From JAXLVB01 sp046329195 (GTDB lineage: Bacteria > Bacteroidota > Bacteroidia > Cytophagales > Spirosomataceae), in NCBI GenBank assembly GCA_046329195.1, contig JAXLVB010000003.1, forward strand, positions 186,001 through 250,000: a DNA stretch of 64,000 nucleotides, written 5' to 3'. This document shows positions 45,851 to 54,113 of the stretch, piece by piece (position 1 is the stretch's first letter; every line of letters begins with the position of its first letter). Under the pieces are notes generated by a model, which was given only the letters and a program-made list of their open reading frames with translations, made no database searches and was not told where the DNA came from. Made by a program: the position numbers and the translations under genes.

Positions 45851-47800
45851 ATGAAAAAACAACTACTATCCACGTTTCTCCTTATCGCAGTAGGTTGTAG
45901 TATTGCTCAGGCTACTACTTATACCGTTACCAACACCAACGACGCTGGTGCGGGCTCATTGCGAGCTGCTATTATTGCAGCCAATGCCAATGCGGCTGCA
46001 CCGCACCTTATTCAGATAGATGCTTCGTTGGCAGGGCAGACCATCTCGCTGCTGTCGTCCCTGCCGACCATTACCAGAAGTATGACCATTAGGGGCGCCA
46101 GCACGCTTACGCCTGCCACGGGCACAGGAGGCACCACTGTAGAACGTAGCACAAGTGCTGCCAATTTTAGGCTCTTTGACTTTGGAAATGTTAGTTGGAG
46201 TGTGGAAGACCTTATTTTGAGCAATGGGCGGTTAATTGGCTCTGCTATATTAGCTGCTAATAATACCAGCCGTACGGCCACGGTAGAGCGATGTATTATC
46301 AAAAATTGCTATGCTCCAACTAATAATGCAAGTGGATCTTCTGTTTTTATCAATGGCGGGCAAGCCACCGTTCGTTCGTGCATCTTTCAACAAAATCAAG
46401 GCTTTAAAGGTGGTGTTTACTTTGCTAATGCAAGTGCGGCTGTAGAAAACTGTACATTCTTGCTCAATGTAGGACAAGGAGAAGGAGGAGGGGTAAGCAA
46501 CGCAGATGGCACGGCGTCGGTAACCAACTGTACGTTTTATATGAATAGTACACTGCTGGATGATTTTGGTGCTGGTGCGGCTATTTTCACATTCGGCACT
46601 TCTCTGACTACACAAACCACTATAAAGCACTGTACCTTTGTGAGTAATCAATCAAACTTGGGGGCTGCTATCGCTGGTTTTCGTCAATTTTCAAATCCTC
46701 CTACTGCTATTACGCTGCAAAACTGCCTGTTTAAGGGAAATACAGGCACAAACGGCAATTTTTTTGTGGATGGTGGTGCTACTCTTACCAGTTTAGGAGG
46801 CAATGTAAGTGATGCCGCCAATGGCACCTTTCTCAACCAAGCCAGTGACAAAAACAGCCAAAGCTTTAGCTTAGGGGCATTGGCTAATAACGGCGGTTTG
46901 GTTACAACCATCGCATTACTGGCTGGCTCGCCAGCTCTCAATGCAGGCGTTAGCTCTTCCGTAACTACTGATGCCCGTGGCCAGGCCCGTGTAAATGCCC
47001 CCGATGCAGGAGCCTATGAAGCCTGCACTAAACTGGATGCTAACTTCACTACTTCTTCGGGCAAATACTACTTATGCCCTGGTACTTCTCTGACCCTAAC
47101 CACCCCCTACCGAGGCGATGTCACCTACGAATGGCTATTGAATAATTACCCGATTTCTCCACCAGCTGCAACAAACACGCTCCCCATTACACAAGCAGGA
47201 CCTTACACGCTCAAGGTAAAAGAGGGGGTCTGTGGAACAGAAGTATCAAAGTTAATTTATATCAATACGCCTACCCCCGTAGCGTACTCGGCATCTTATA
47301 CGGTTTCTGCTACTAAACTAACCTTACAAGCCAATCCGTCGGGCTTGCAATACTCATGGAGTGGGCCAAATGGGTTTAGCAGCGCCTTACGAAACCCCGT
47401 AATCATGAGCCCCAATATAACTCATTCAGGCACTTATACGGTCAATATGTTGGTACCAAGCACAGGTTGTATGGGAAGTGCCACCACCAAAGTGTCTTTA
47501 ACTAATCCGGCTCGCTTGGCTGAAGAAGAAGCCGAAGCCATCGAAATGGACATCAACGCCTACCCCAACCCTGTGACAAATATCCTCACCGTAGAAATTA
47601 GCTTAAAAGAACCCTCGGCTTTACAACTGAACTTGGTCAATTCCGTAGGCAAACTCAGTGGGGCTTGGCAACTCCAAGAAGTGAGTACCTTCCACAAAAC
47701 TGAATTAAATCTGGCTGATTTACAGGGTGGTGTCTATCTGCTGCAAGCGCAGGCAGGGAAACAGAAAGTCGTCAAACGAGTGGTGAAGATTCAGTATTAA
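45851..47800 (+). CDS. T9SS beta-helix protein, tandem copy 2
   Basis: 649 residues, same architecture as the gene at 43535: signal peptide, TNTNDAGAGSLRAAI opening, beta-helix to about 386, two Ig-like modules and a T9SS sorting domain. Differences from copy 1 cluster in the beta-helix (about residues 100-280, for example FINGGQATV for IFFGQATV and a QFSN insertion), while the C-terminal 350 residues are almost unchanged until the last 13, which here are the common KVVKRVVKIQY. The changes lie where a ligand surface would be. Followed by a terminator shared with the convergent gene. Confidence 0.9.
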   Translation: MKKQLLSTFLLIAVGCSIAQATTYTVTNTNDAGAGSLRAAIIAANANAAAPHLIQIDASLAGQTISLLSSLPTITRSMTIRGASTLTPATGTGGTTVERSTSAANFRLFDFGNVSWSVEDLILSNGRLIGSAILAANNTSRTATVERCIIKNCYAPTNNASGSSVFINGGQATVRSCIFQQNQGFKGGVYFANASAAVENCTFLLNVGQGEGGGVSNADGTASVTNCTFYMNSTLLDDFGAGAAIFTFGTSLTTQTTIKHCTFVSNQSNLGAAIAGFRQFSNPPTAITLQNCLFKGNTGTNGNFFVDGGATLTSLGGNVSDAANGTFLNQASDKNSQSFSLGALANNGGLVTTIALLAGSPALNAGVSSSVTTDARGQARVNAPDAGAYEACTKLDANFTTSSGKYYLCPGTSLTLTTPYRGDVTYEWLLNNYPISPPAATNTLPITQAGPYTLKVKEGVCGTEVSKLIYINTPTPVAYSASYTVSATKLTLQANPSGLQYSWSGPNGFSSALRNPVIMSPNITHSGTYTVNMLVPSTGCMGSATTKVSLTNPARLAEEEAEAIEMDINAYPNPVTNILTVEISLKEPSALQLNLVNSVGKLSGAWQLQEVSTFHKTELNLADLQGGVYLLQAQAGKQKVVKRVVKIQY

Positions 47801-47861
47801 GGAGAGGCGGGGTGCGTCACCCAAAGAGTTAATTGTACGTCCGTTATTCTCAACGGGCAGG

Positions 47862-47903
47862 CTCATGCAGTCAGGAGGATACTTTCGGCTGCATGAGTCT
47901 TTT
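47862..47903. terminator. Terminator between convergent genes
   Basis: CTCATGCAG (47862-47870) pairs with CTGCATGAG (47889-47897) and TCTTTT follows on the plus strand. It probably ends the gene at 45851 and lies just beyond the stop of the minus-strand gene. Confidence 0.65.
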
Positions 47904-47910
47904 ACCCCTC

Positions 47911-49071
47911 CTACATAGATATTAACTTGTCTCCAATGATTTTTGCTGACGTGCGGGCGGCTACTGTAAAACCAAAAAACGGCCCGAAGTCTTTGCCAGC
48001 AGGTAAACTGGTGATAAACAAACCCGGCACATTGGTTTGAAAACTGCTGTCTAAGTAAGGAAATCCGCTCCGTGCTGACAATTGAGGAAGCAGATTTCCA
48101 TGTTTTAAGAAAGGAACTCGCTCAAGGTCAGGCTTATAGCCCGTAGCTAAGGCAATGTGGTCCACTTCAACAGTATTTCCTATATCGAATTGTACTTGGT
48201 AAGTGCCATCGGGCTGTTGCTCACATGAGGTTACTTTGGAGTGGGGCAGCAAATGCACCGTTTCAACCGAAATGCGACTTTCTAACCAAGGCTCTAGTTT
48301 GAGTCTTCCTTCTGCCCAAAGATTGTAGAACACTTGGTCTTGCTGCTCAGTGGTCAATTCACGATACCAGTCAGGATGAGCAGGCATATTGTCCACAATC
48401 TGCTCTACCCACGACCAATCGGCTTCGGTAAAAGTAGGTGTAGCATGGCGATAGGCTACGTGTACTTGAGCAGCGCCAGCTTCGTGGAGAAGTGCCGCCC
48501 ATTCAAATGCACTCTGGCGTCCGCCCAAAATAAGACAACGTTTGCCTGCCATTTTGTGTAGCTGAACAAAATCGCAGGTGTGGGCGTAGCTTCCTTCAGA
48601 CAGCACATCAATAATGTCGGCGGGTAGGTTAGTGAAGTATTTGAAACCTATAGCTATCACAACTTTTTTGGCCTTGATTGACTCCCCACTGTTGGTTAGG
48701 GCTAGAAAATGACCGTCTTCGGTACGGTCTAATTGCTCTATATAAGTCGAGATAATATTTAGTTGCTTTTGCGCTTCGAACCATTTGACATAACGAATGT
48801 ACAAATCAAGTGAAATCGGTTCAGCCTGTTGAGGAGTGTGGTTGGCTAAGGCTAAATACTTCTCAATGGTGGCATCGCCTGTTACGTCTAAATGCCAACT
48901 GCACGGCGAGCGTAGCAACATTCCCTCGGGCATATTCTTTTCCCAAAACTCCATGATTTTGCCTACCACCACGTAATCTAGACCCAAATGTTGCACATAG
49001 GCTGCTACCGATAAGCCAAAAGGCCCTGCCCCTATAATGAGTACGTTGGTGGTTTGTGTGGCTGTGTTCAT
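47911..49071 (-). CDS. FAD-dependent monooxygenase-like oxidoreductase
   Basis: 386 residues from the ATG at 49071 (MNTATQTTNVLIIGAGPFG); a TTG at 49131 would add 20 polar residues and place the dinucleotide-binding motif unusually deep, and it overlaps the promoter. FAD-binding GAGPFG (14-19), second nucleotide-binding GGRQSAFE (183-190), and LATGY (308-312), the motif typical of N-hydroxylating and related class B flavoprotein monooxygenases. Also SPCSWHLD (55-62) near the flavin. Predicted cytosolic. It resembles proteins annotated as FAD/NAD(P)-binding or urate-hydroxylase-like, but the substrate cannot be read from the sequence. It is the only clearly metabolic gene in the window and is divergent from the regulator at 49231, with which it shares a palindrome. 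Confidence 0.85.
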   Translation of the reverse strand: MNTATQTTNVLIIGAGPFGLSVAAYVQHLGLDYVVVGKIMEFWEKNMPEGMLLRSPCSWHLDVTGDATIEKYLALANHTPQQAEPISLDLYIRYVKWFEAQKQLNIISTYIEQLDRTEDGHFLALTNSGESIKAKKVVIAIGFKYFTNLPADIIDVLSEGSYAHTCDFVQLHKMAGKRCLILGGRQSAFEWAALLHEAGAAQVHVAYRHATPTFTEADWSWVEQIVDNMPAHPDWYRELTTEQQDQVFYNLWAEGRLKLEPWLESRISVETVHLLPHSKVTSCEQQPDGTYQVQFDIGNTVEVDHIALATGYKPDLERVPFLKHGNLLPQLSARSGFPYLDSSFQTNVPGLFITSLPAGKDFGPFFGFTVAARTSAKIIGDKLISM

Positions 49072-49097
49072 ATTGTTTTGATAGTTAGAGGTTTCTA

Positions 49098-49127
49098 CAA
49101 AGCTATGCTTTTTGTGGCGTTCTTCAA
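49098..49127 (-). promoter_or_regulatory. Promoter TTG-N19-TAGCTTTG (minus strand)
   Basis: On the minus strand, TTG (49127-49125), 19 bp, then TAGCTTTG (49105-49098): a full Bacteroidota consensus promoter ending 26 bp before the ATG at 49071. Confidence 0.7.
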
Positions 49128-49140
49128 GCAATGCTAAGGA

Positions 49141-49154
49141 TTGATTCGAATCAA
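49141..49154. promoter_or_regulatory. Perfect 14-bp palindrome between divergent promoters
   Basis: TTGATTCGAATCAA is a perfect palindrome. Exactly 13 bp separate it from the -33 TTG of each divergent promoter (49128-49140 and 49155-49167), so a dimeric regulator here would be placed identically for both genes. Confidence 0.65.
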
Positions 49155-49167
49155 GGTTTTTGTGTAA

Positions 49168-49197
49168 TTGCTTTTTTAGAGAATGATACTATCTTTG
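49168..49197 (+). promoter_or_regulatory. Promoter TTG-N19-TATCTTTG
   Basis: TTG (49168-49170), 19 bp, TATCTTTG (49190-49197): a full consensus promoter ending 33 bp before the ATG at 49231. Confidence 0.75.
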
Positions 49198-49230
49198 CTT
49201 TATCTACTACCAAATTGATGTACTGTATTT

Positions 49231-50946
49231 ATGAGCATTGCTTATCAGGCTCTTGCATATCTTAAAACTACTTTTCAACTAAGTATAACCATACTTTTAA
49301 TACAACATATAGGTATAGCTCAGTCGGTAACTTCTACTATACCACCACTAGTTGCATTTATTAAACTTACCAATCAAGCTAACAAAGATGCTATTCAGCT
49401 TTTTCGTATTTGTGACAGCGTACAGACTTGGGCTGCTGCGAACAACAACACTCTTTTGTTTTGGTACAGTCAATACCAGCGAGTAAATCTCCAACAAACG
49501 TCTCGTTTCCATACCCATGCAGAGCGCCTCTCTTTTCTCCAAAATCTGAAGCCTACTTTTGAACGATGCCCCGATTTGCACACCAAAGCCGCTTTTTATT
49601 GCATATTGAGCAATAGCTATTTCGTAAATTCTGATTTTAAAAATGCCTTCACCTATTCACTACAATCCCGTCAGCTTTTTGAGCAGATTGGGTATCAGAA
49701 CATTCCTGAGGCAGCGCAGTACCTGATGGTGTTTTTTAAACATTATTACTATTTTGAAGACTATCGCCAAGCCATTCATTATTCGCTATTGGCTGAGCAA
49801 AATAATGCTTACAGCCTCATCAGGCATTCATTTTTATTGAACGACCGTGGCATGGCATATCTTCGAATGAAAGATTATGCCAATGCTGCCAACACATTTT
49901 TGCGTGCTATTCAAGCAGCTCAACAAGAAGAGAATCCAACCTACGTGGGTATTGCCAGTGGGAATTATGGAAATACCCTACGCCTACAAAAACGCTATGC
50001 CGAGGCGCTGCCTTACCTCTATAAGGATGTTGAACTCAATCAACAAAAACTCAAAGGCAATACCTCTATCACTCGCTTGTATATAGCTCAGTCGCTCATG
50101 CACTTCGACAGCCTTACCAAGGCTAAAACGTTTATTGACGCCGCCGCCAAAGCGCAAGCCAATTGGCTTTGGAGCAGCTTTGGCCGAATGTATTACGAAA
50201 CCCAAGCCATTTATTATCAAAAAGTAGGAAATTTTAAGCAAAGTCTGCTTTACAAAGACTCACTTGCGGTATTGCAAGATTCGTTACGAAAGATTTTCGA
50301 CAATAAAATTCTGACGGCCACCGAAGCCCAACACGCCGCCGAAAAATACCTACATGACTTACACGATATAGAGGTTCGTAAAAACCATGAACTGTGGCAA
50401 CGAAATATTCTGATGCTCTGTGTATTGATTATTGCAGTGGCTACTATTTATGTACTGAACCAACGCCGTAAGCGAGAACGCTTGCTCAAAGAAGCCGAAA
50501 AGCAACAAGCCGAAATACAGTTGTGCCATGCTACCGAACAACTGGCTCAATATGTAGAAAATATACAAGCTAAAAATGAACTCATTGAACAAATGAGTAG
50601 CGAGTTGGAACGTAGCAAACAAGATATGCGTAGCCCTACAGCACTTGAAGCACACATCCAAACCTTGCAGCGGAGCGTAATCCTGACCGACGACGATTGG
50701 AAACAATTCAAATTACTTTTTGAGCGGGTTCATCCACAATTTTTTCAAGAACTTCAAACTTCTTTTCCAGACCTAAATCCTGCCGAAATTCGGCTGCTGA
50801 CCTTGCTCAAACTGGGCATGCCCACCAAAGCTATGGCCAATATGCTAGGGGTTTCGATGAACTCGTTACGGACCTCCCGTTACCGACTCCGAAAAAAACT
50901 TGAATCTTACTCGCAGCTACAACCCGACTGGATTCAAGCGCTATAA
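49231..50946 (+). CDS. TPR membrane regulator with C-terminal HTH
   Basis: 571 residues. N-terminal signal or anchor segment (LSITILLIQHIGIAQS), TPR-like helical repeats (about 60-360), one membrane helix (about 392-410, LCVLIIAVATIYVL), a charged coiled coil (about 413-470) and a LuxR-like HTH (about 514-560: NPAEIRLLTLLKLGMPTKAM then MLGVSMNSLRTSRYRLRKKL). Periplasmic TPRs would sense a signal and the cytoplasmic HTH bind DNA; this architecture is common in Bacteroidota, mostly without known ligands. Paralogue of 54114. It is followed by a terminator, a small membrane protein and a T9SS LRR protein, its probable targets. Confidence 0.87.
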   Translation: MSIAYQALAYLKTTFQLSITILLIQHIGIAQSVTSTIPPLVAFIKLTNQANKDAIQLFRICDSVQTWAAANNNTLLFWYSQYQRVNLQQTSRFHTHAERLSFLQNLKPTFERCPDLHTKAAFYCILSNSYFVNSDFKNAFTYSLQSRQLFEQIGYQNIPEAAQYLMVFFKHYYYFEDYRQAIHYSLLAEQNNAYSLIRHSFLLNDRGMAYLRMKDYANAANTFLRAIQAAQQEENPTYVGIASGNYGNTLRLQKRYAEALPYLYKDVELNQQKLKGNTSITRLYIAQSLMHFDSLTKAKTFIDAAAKAQANWLWSSFGRMYYETQAIYYQKVGNFKQSLLYKDSLAVLQDSLRKIFDNKILTATEAQHAAEKYLHDLHDIEVRKNHELWQRNILMLCVLIIAVATIYVLNQRRKRERLLKEAEKQQAEIQLCHATEQLAQYVENIQAKNELIEQMSSELERSKQDMRSPTALEAHIQTLQRSVILTDDDWKQFKLLFERVHPQFFQELQTSFPDLNPAEIRLLTLLKLGMPTKAMANMLGVSMNSLRTSRYRLRKKLESYSQLQPDWIQAL

Positions 50947-50965
50947 CTACCCAAAAAACCTCCTC

Positions 50966-51007
50966 AACGCCCCAAAACTGCTTTTGCTTACGGTTTTGGG
51001 GCGTTTT
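50966..51007 (+). terminator. Intrinsic terminator
   Basis: A perfect 13-bp stem, AACGCCCCAAAAC with GTTTTGGGGCGTT, followed by TT, 20 bp after the regulator's stop. Confidence 0.85.
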
Positions 51008-51081
51008 GCTTACGGTCACTCATTGCTTTTTGGAACGAAGCATGGCTCTTTTGCAAAGGTCTGCAAGCCATACACAACTGT

Positions 51082-51234
51082 ATGAAAAACCCGTTACGCC
51101 GCCTAACTATCTGGCAGCTCCGATACTTGATATTGTGCTTGTTTTTTCTGACGCTGCTCGTGGGTATTTGGCTGTATTTCAACTACCGAATTGGGCAACT
51201 TAGCCAACCCTTGAAAGGCGGAAAAGGCCTGTAA
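51082..51234 (+). CDS. Small single-pass membrane protein (50 residues)
   Basis: ATG 51082 to TAA 51234. Basic N-terminus (MKNPLRRLT), one hydrophobic helix (about 14-33, YLILCLFFLTLLVGIWLYF), then a short tail RIGQLSQPLKGGKGL. It sits between a TPR-HTH regulator and a T9SS protein, exactly like the 58-residue protein at 55961, and the segments after the helix align: IWLYFNYRIGQLSQ with VWLWYDAKIQEINQ. No known family is recognised. The matching position and motif argue that both are real genes. Possible role: a partner of the regulator or of the secreted protein at the inner membrane. A single GTCAC lies upstream at about 51016. Confidence 0.65.
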   Translation: MKNPLRRLTIWQLRYLILCLFFLTLLVGIWLYFNYRIGQLSQPLKGGKGL

Positions 51235-51314
51235 GCCATCAATTTTTCTGCTGTTTTTAGCTATGGATTAGAGTTATAAACATACAAATTGAACAACCCA
51301 AAAACTGAAACAAC

Positions 51315-53939
51315 ATGAAACGCACAAGACTAACTCAACTCATGATGAAGGGCTTCAACAGCACTACCTTCTATTTGATGGCTTGGATGAGTATGTTGGG
51401 CTGGACCAAACCCCTATTAGCCCAGCACATCCCTGATGCCAACTTTGCGAATGCGATTCGAACCGAATGCCCTACTTGCATTGATGTCAACAACGACCTC
51501 ACAGCCAATGCCACTACCTTGACGAGTTTAGATGTTTCTCAACAAAACATTAGCAATCTGACAGGTATTGAAGGCTTTACCAGTTTACAGTTTTTGATTT
51601 GTGGCGGGAATAAATTGAGTAGTTTACCTTCCTTACCTAATACATTAAAAAGTTTGAACTGCCACAGCAATAAACTGAGTAGCTTACCCACCTTACCCAA
51701 TGGTTTACAAAACTTGATTTGTTACGGCAATCAACTGAGTGGCTTACCCACTTTGCCCAATAGTTTGCAAAGTTTGAGTTGCTTTTACAGCCAGCTAGGT
51801 AGCTTACCTACTTTGCCCAATAGTTTACAAGATTTAGATTGTAGTAATAATCCACTAAACAGTTTGCCTACCTTACCCAATAGCTTAAAAAATTTGATTT
51901 GCGTCGGTAATCAATTGAGTAGCTTGCCTACCTTACCCAATGGGTTACAGAAATTGACTTGCGATTTCAACCAACTGAGTAATTTACCTGCTTTGCCCAA
52001 TGCACTACAGTATTTGATTTGTAGCAGTAACCAACTAAGTAGTTTGCCTATTTTACCTAATGGATTAATACAGTTATATTGTGCAGGTAACCAACTAAAT
52101 AGTTTGCCAGCCTTACCCAATAGCTTGCAAATATTAGGCTGCCATTATAACACCTTAAATAGTTTGCCTACCTTACCAAGTGGATTACAGAGGCTCTCTT
52201 GCTACCATAATGCACTGAGTAGTTTACCTGCTTTGCCAAGCGGGTTGCAGGTTTTGGATTGCCCTGAAAACAATATTACCTGCTTACCTATACTCCCAAG
52301 TTCACTTATTAGCCTAGTCATAGATACCGATAAAGTAACCTGCTTACCCAATACAGTTTCGGGGCTAATGGTACGCAATGCCTCGTTTAATCCCGTCGCT
52401 ACGCCCCCTTTGTGTGGCTTGAGTATTACTTATTCGCCTACCCTACCAAATACGCTTTGTCTTTCCAATCCTGTTACCCTACGTACGCAAGCAACTACCA
52501 ATGCAACCTCTACAGTACGCTGGCAACGCAAAGGTGCTAATCAAGCCAGCTTTTCTGACATAGCCAACACTACATCCAGTTACACATCTAACACTGAGAC
52601 AACGTATCTATTCTCCCCCACTCTCAATGACCAAGGAGCCAGCTATCGAGCCGTATTCACTTTTTGTGGTAACGATAATCCTACTACCGCCTCTGCCGTC
52701 AATCTGAGCCTTCCAAATGCTTTGGTCAGTAGCAATAGTCCGCTATGTGCGGGTGGTACCCTTCAACTTTCGGCCAGTGGGGGAAGTTCCTACTCTTGGA
52801 GGGCATCGGATGGATTCTCCTCTACCGAACAGTATCCTACTCGGCCTACTGCCAGTGCTTCTATGAGTGGAGGATATTCGCTAACCTTTACCAATAGCAA
52901 TGGCTGTACAGCCTCTATCACCCTTTCTGTTTCGGTGCAAGCTGCTGCTTTAACTATCAGCCCTAATCCTCTCAGCGTCTGCTTAGGCCAAACCATCAAC
53001 CTGAGTGCCAATGCCTCTACTGCCGCCTTCGCTTGGAAAGGGCCTGGCAACTTTAGCAGTACCACTCAGAACATCTCTACCTACGCTACTACTACTGCCA
53101 ATCTGGGGATTTATTCGGTGTCAGCTACCATTGGCACCTGTACGGTTTCAACCACGGCTGAGGTCAAGTCGGGGGCTATTCTCAAGGCAGGCGTCGTGGG
53201 CTTGCCTTGCGTGGGCGGTACTATCCAGTTTACCGCCTCTGGTATGACCTCTTACTCTTGGTCAAGGCCTACCAACAACTTTAATTCTACCCTCCAGAAT
53301 CCTGTCATCCCTAGCTCCACCATGAACGATGCTGGGATTTACTTCCTCTCGGCTCGTTCGGGCTCCTGTTTCGTATCTATGCTCGTTCCTGTCATGATTG
53401 CTGGAACTGGTATTAACCCTTCCTTTGCCATAAGCCCTTCTTCGGTTGCCGCTGGCGCTACCGTTTCGCTGAGTGCCGCTTCGGCTACGGGAACTTACTC
53501 GTGGTCAGGGCCGAGTGGTTTTTCGGGGAATACTCGCACCAAGAGCATCCCCAATTTCCAAACGGCTAACAACGGGGTTTATCGGCTTACTCTGACAGTG
53601 GGGACCTGTAAGGGTTATACAGAAAAGAACATCAGTATCAACTCGGCTACTCGCTTGGCTGCTGCTGAAATCGAGCCAATGGACATGGAAATCAACGCCT
53701 ACCCTAACCCTGTGACTCATACGCTCACGGTCGAAGTGAGGTTGAAAGAACCCTCGGCTTTGCAGTTGAATTTGGTCAATTCGGTGGGTCAACCCAGTGG
53801 AACTTGGCAGCTCCAAGAAGTAACTACGTTTCACAAAACTGAACTCGATTTGAGTGATTTACAAGGGGGCGTTTATCTGCTGCAAGCGCAGGCGGGGAAA
53901 CAAAAGGTGGTTAAGCGGGTGGTTAAAATACAATACTGA
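51315..53939 (+). CDS. T9SS surface protein with leucine-rich repeats
   Basis: 874 residues. Long signal peptide (cleavage after about residue 36, TKPLLA/QH), an internalin-like cap (IPDANFANAIRTECPTC), then about 12 leucine-rich repeats of exactly 20 residues (about 95-335; consensus L..L.C..N.LSSLPTLPN). Ig-like modules and the sorting cassette follow (about 370-780; sorting domain from about 785). The repeats are of the short LPxLP type seen in IpaH/YopM-like and internalin-type proteins; here they end in a T9SS tail, so display on the cell surface rather than injection is expected. Binding of a protein or glycan partner is the likely function. In this copy the cassette lacks two codons (NASTAAFAWKG). 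Confidence 0.9.
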   Translation: MKRTRLTQLMMKGFNSTTFYLMAWMSMLGWTKPLLAQHIPDANFANAIRTECPTCIDVNNDLTANATTLTSLDVSQQNISNLTGIEGFTSLQFLICGGNKLSSLPSLPNTLKSLNCHSNKLSSLPTLPNGLQNLICYGNQLSGLPTLPNSLQSLSCFYSQLGSLPTLPNSLQDLDCSNNPLNSLPTLPNSLKNLICVGNQLSSLPTLPNGLQKLTCDFNQLSNLPALPNALQYLICSSNQLSSLPILPNGLIQLYCAGNQLNSLPALPNSLQILGCHYNTLNSLPTLPSGLQRLSCYHNALSSLPALPSGLQVLDCPENNITCLPILPSSLISLVIDTDKVTCLPNTVSGLMVRNASFNPVATPPLCGLSITYSPTLPNTLCLSNPVTLRTQATTNATSTVRWQRKGANQASFSDIANTTSSYTSNTETTYLFSPTLNDQGASYRAVFTFCGNDNPTTASAVNLSLPNALVSSNSPLCAGGTLQLSASGGSSYSWRASDGFSSTEQYPTRPTASASMSGGYSLTFTNSNGCTASITLSVSVQAAALTISPNPLSVCLGQTINLSANASTAAFAWKGPGNFSSTTQNISTYATTTANLGIYSVSATIGTCTVSTTAEVKSGAILKAGVVGLPCVGGTIQFTASGMTSYSWSRPTNNFNSTLQNPVIPSSTMNDAGIYFLSARSGSCFVSMLVPVMIAGTGINPSFAISPSSVAAGATVSLSAASATGTYSWSGPSGFSGNTRTKSIPNFQTANNGVYRLTLTVGTCKGYTEKNISINSATRLAAAEIEPMDMEINAYPNPVTHTLTVEVRLKEPSALQLNLVNSVGQPSGTWQLQEVTTFHKTELDLSDLQGGVYLLQAQAGKQKVVKRVVKIQY
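51601..52320 (+). repeat. Twelve 60-bp LRR-encoding repeats
   Basis: Twelve consecutive units with a constant 60-bp period and no length variation. Each encodes one 20-residue leucine-rich repeat with the core LPTLPNSLQ.L.C..N.LSS. Copies differ mainly in the codons for the residues before N, the predicted exposed positions. Confidence 0.85.
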
Positions 53940-53976
53940 TTTGTAGGTAGAATATTACTTTTATGCTTACTCAAAA

Positions 53977-54006
53977 AATCCAGTCTGATACAGGCTGGAT
54001 TTTTTG
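53977..54006 (+). terminator. Intrinsic terminator
   Basis: AATCCAGTCTG and CAGGCTGGATT form an 11-bp stem (one G-U) with a 3-base loop, followed by TTTT, 37 bp after the LRR gene. Confidence 0.85.
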
Positions 54007-54039
54007 TAGGTAGGGGAGTTTCTTGTCATTTCTTATCAG

Positions 54040-54047
54040 TATTTTTG
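54040..54047 (+). promoter_or_regulatory. -7 promoter box TATTTTTG
   Basis: An exact TAnnTTTG match 66 bp before the ATG at 54114. The leader contains an 18-bp near-palindrome, CCTCGACAATTGTTGAGG (54063-54080), a possible autoregulatory site. Confidence 0.45.
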
Positions 54048-54113
54048 ACAAATTTCGACGCCCCTCGACAATTGTTGAGGACGTTGAGGTTTATAAAATA
54101 TAGAACAAAAACA

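Larger units (their letters stand above)
43074..47757 (+). repeat. Tandem duplication, two units of about 2.3 kb
   Basis: Unit A is 43074-45438 and unit B 45439-47757. Each starts inside the last codons of one gene (tail KTLKRIVKVMY or KTLRRIVKVMY), includes the intergenic inverted repeat and VNTR, and ends inside the sorting domain of the next gene. The 46-bp length difference is mostly three VNTR units. The breakpoint at 45438/45439 is exactly where the genes at 43535 and 45851, identical just before it, diverge. Confidence 0.8.

Noticed and set aside
54045..54113. N-terminal extension from TTG at 54045
   Set aside because: The TTG is part of the -7 promoter box and precedes a clear signal peptide start at 54114.
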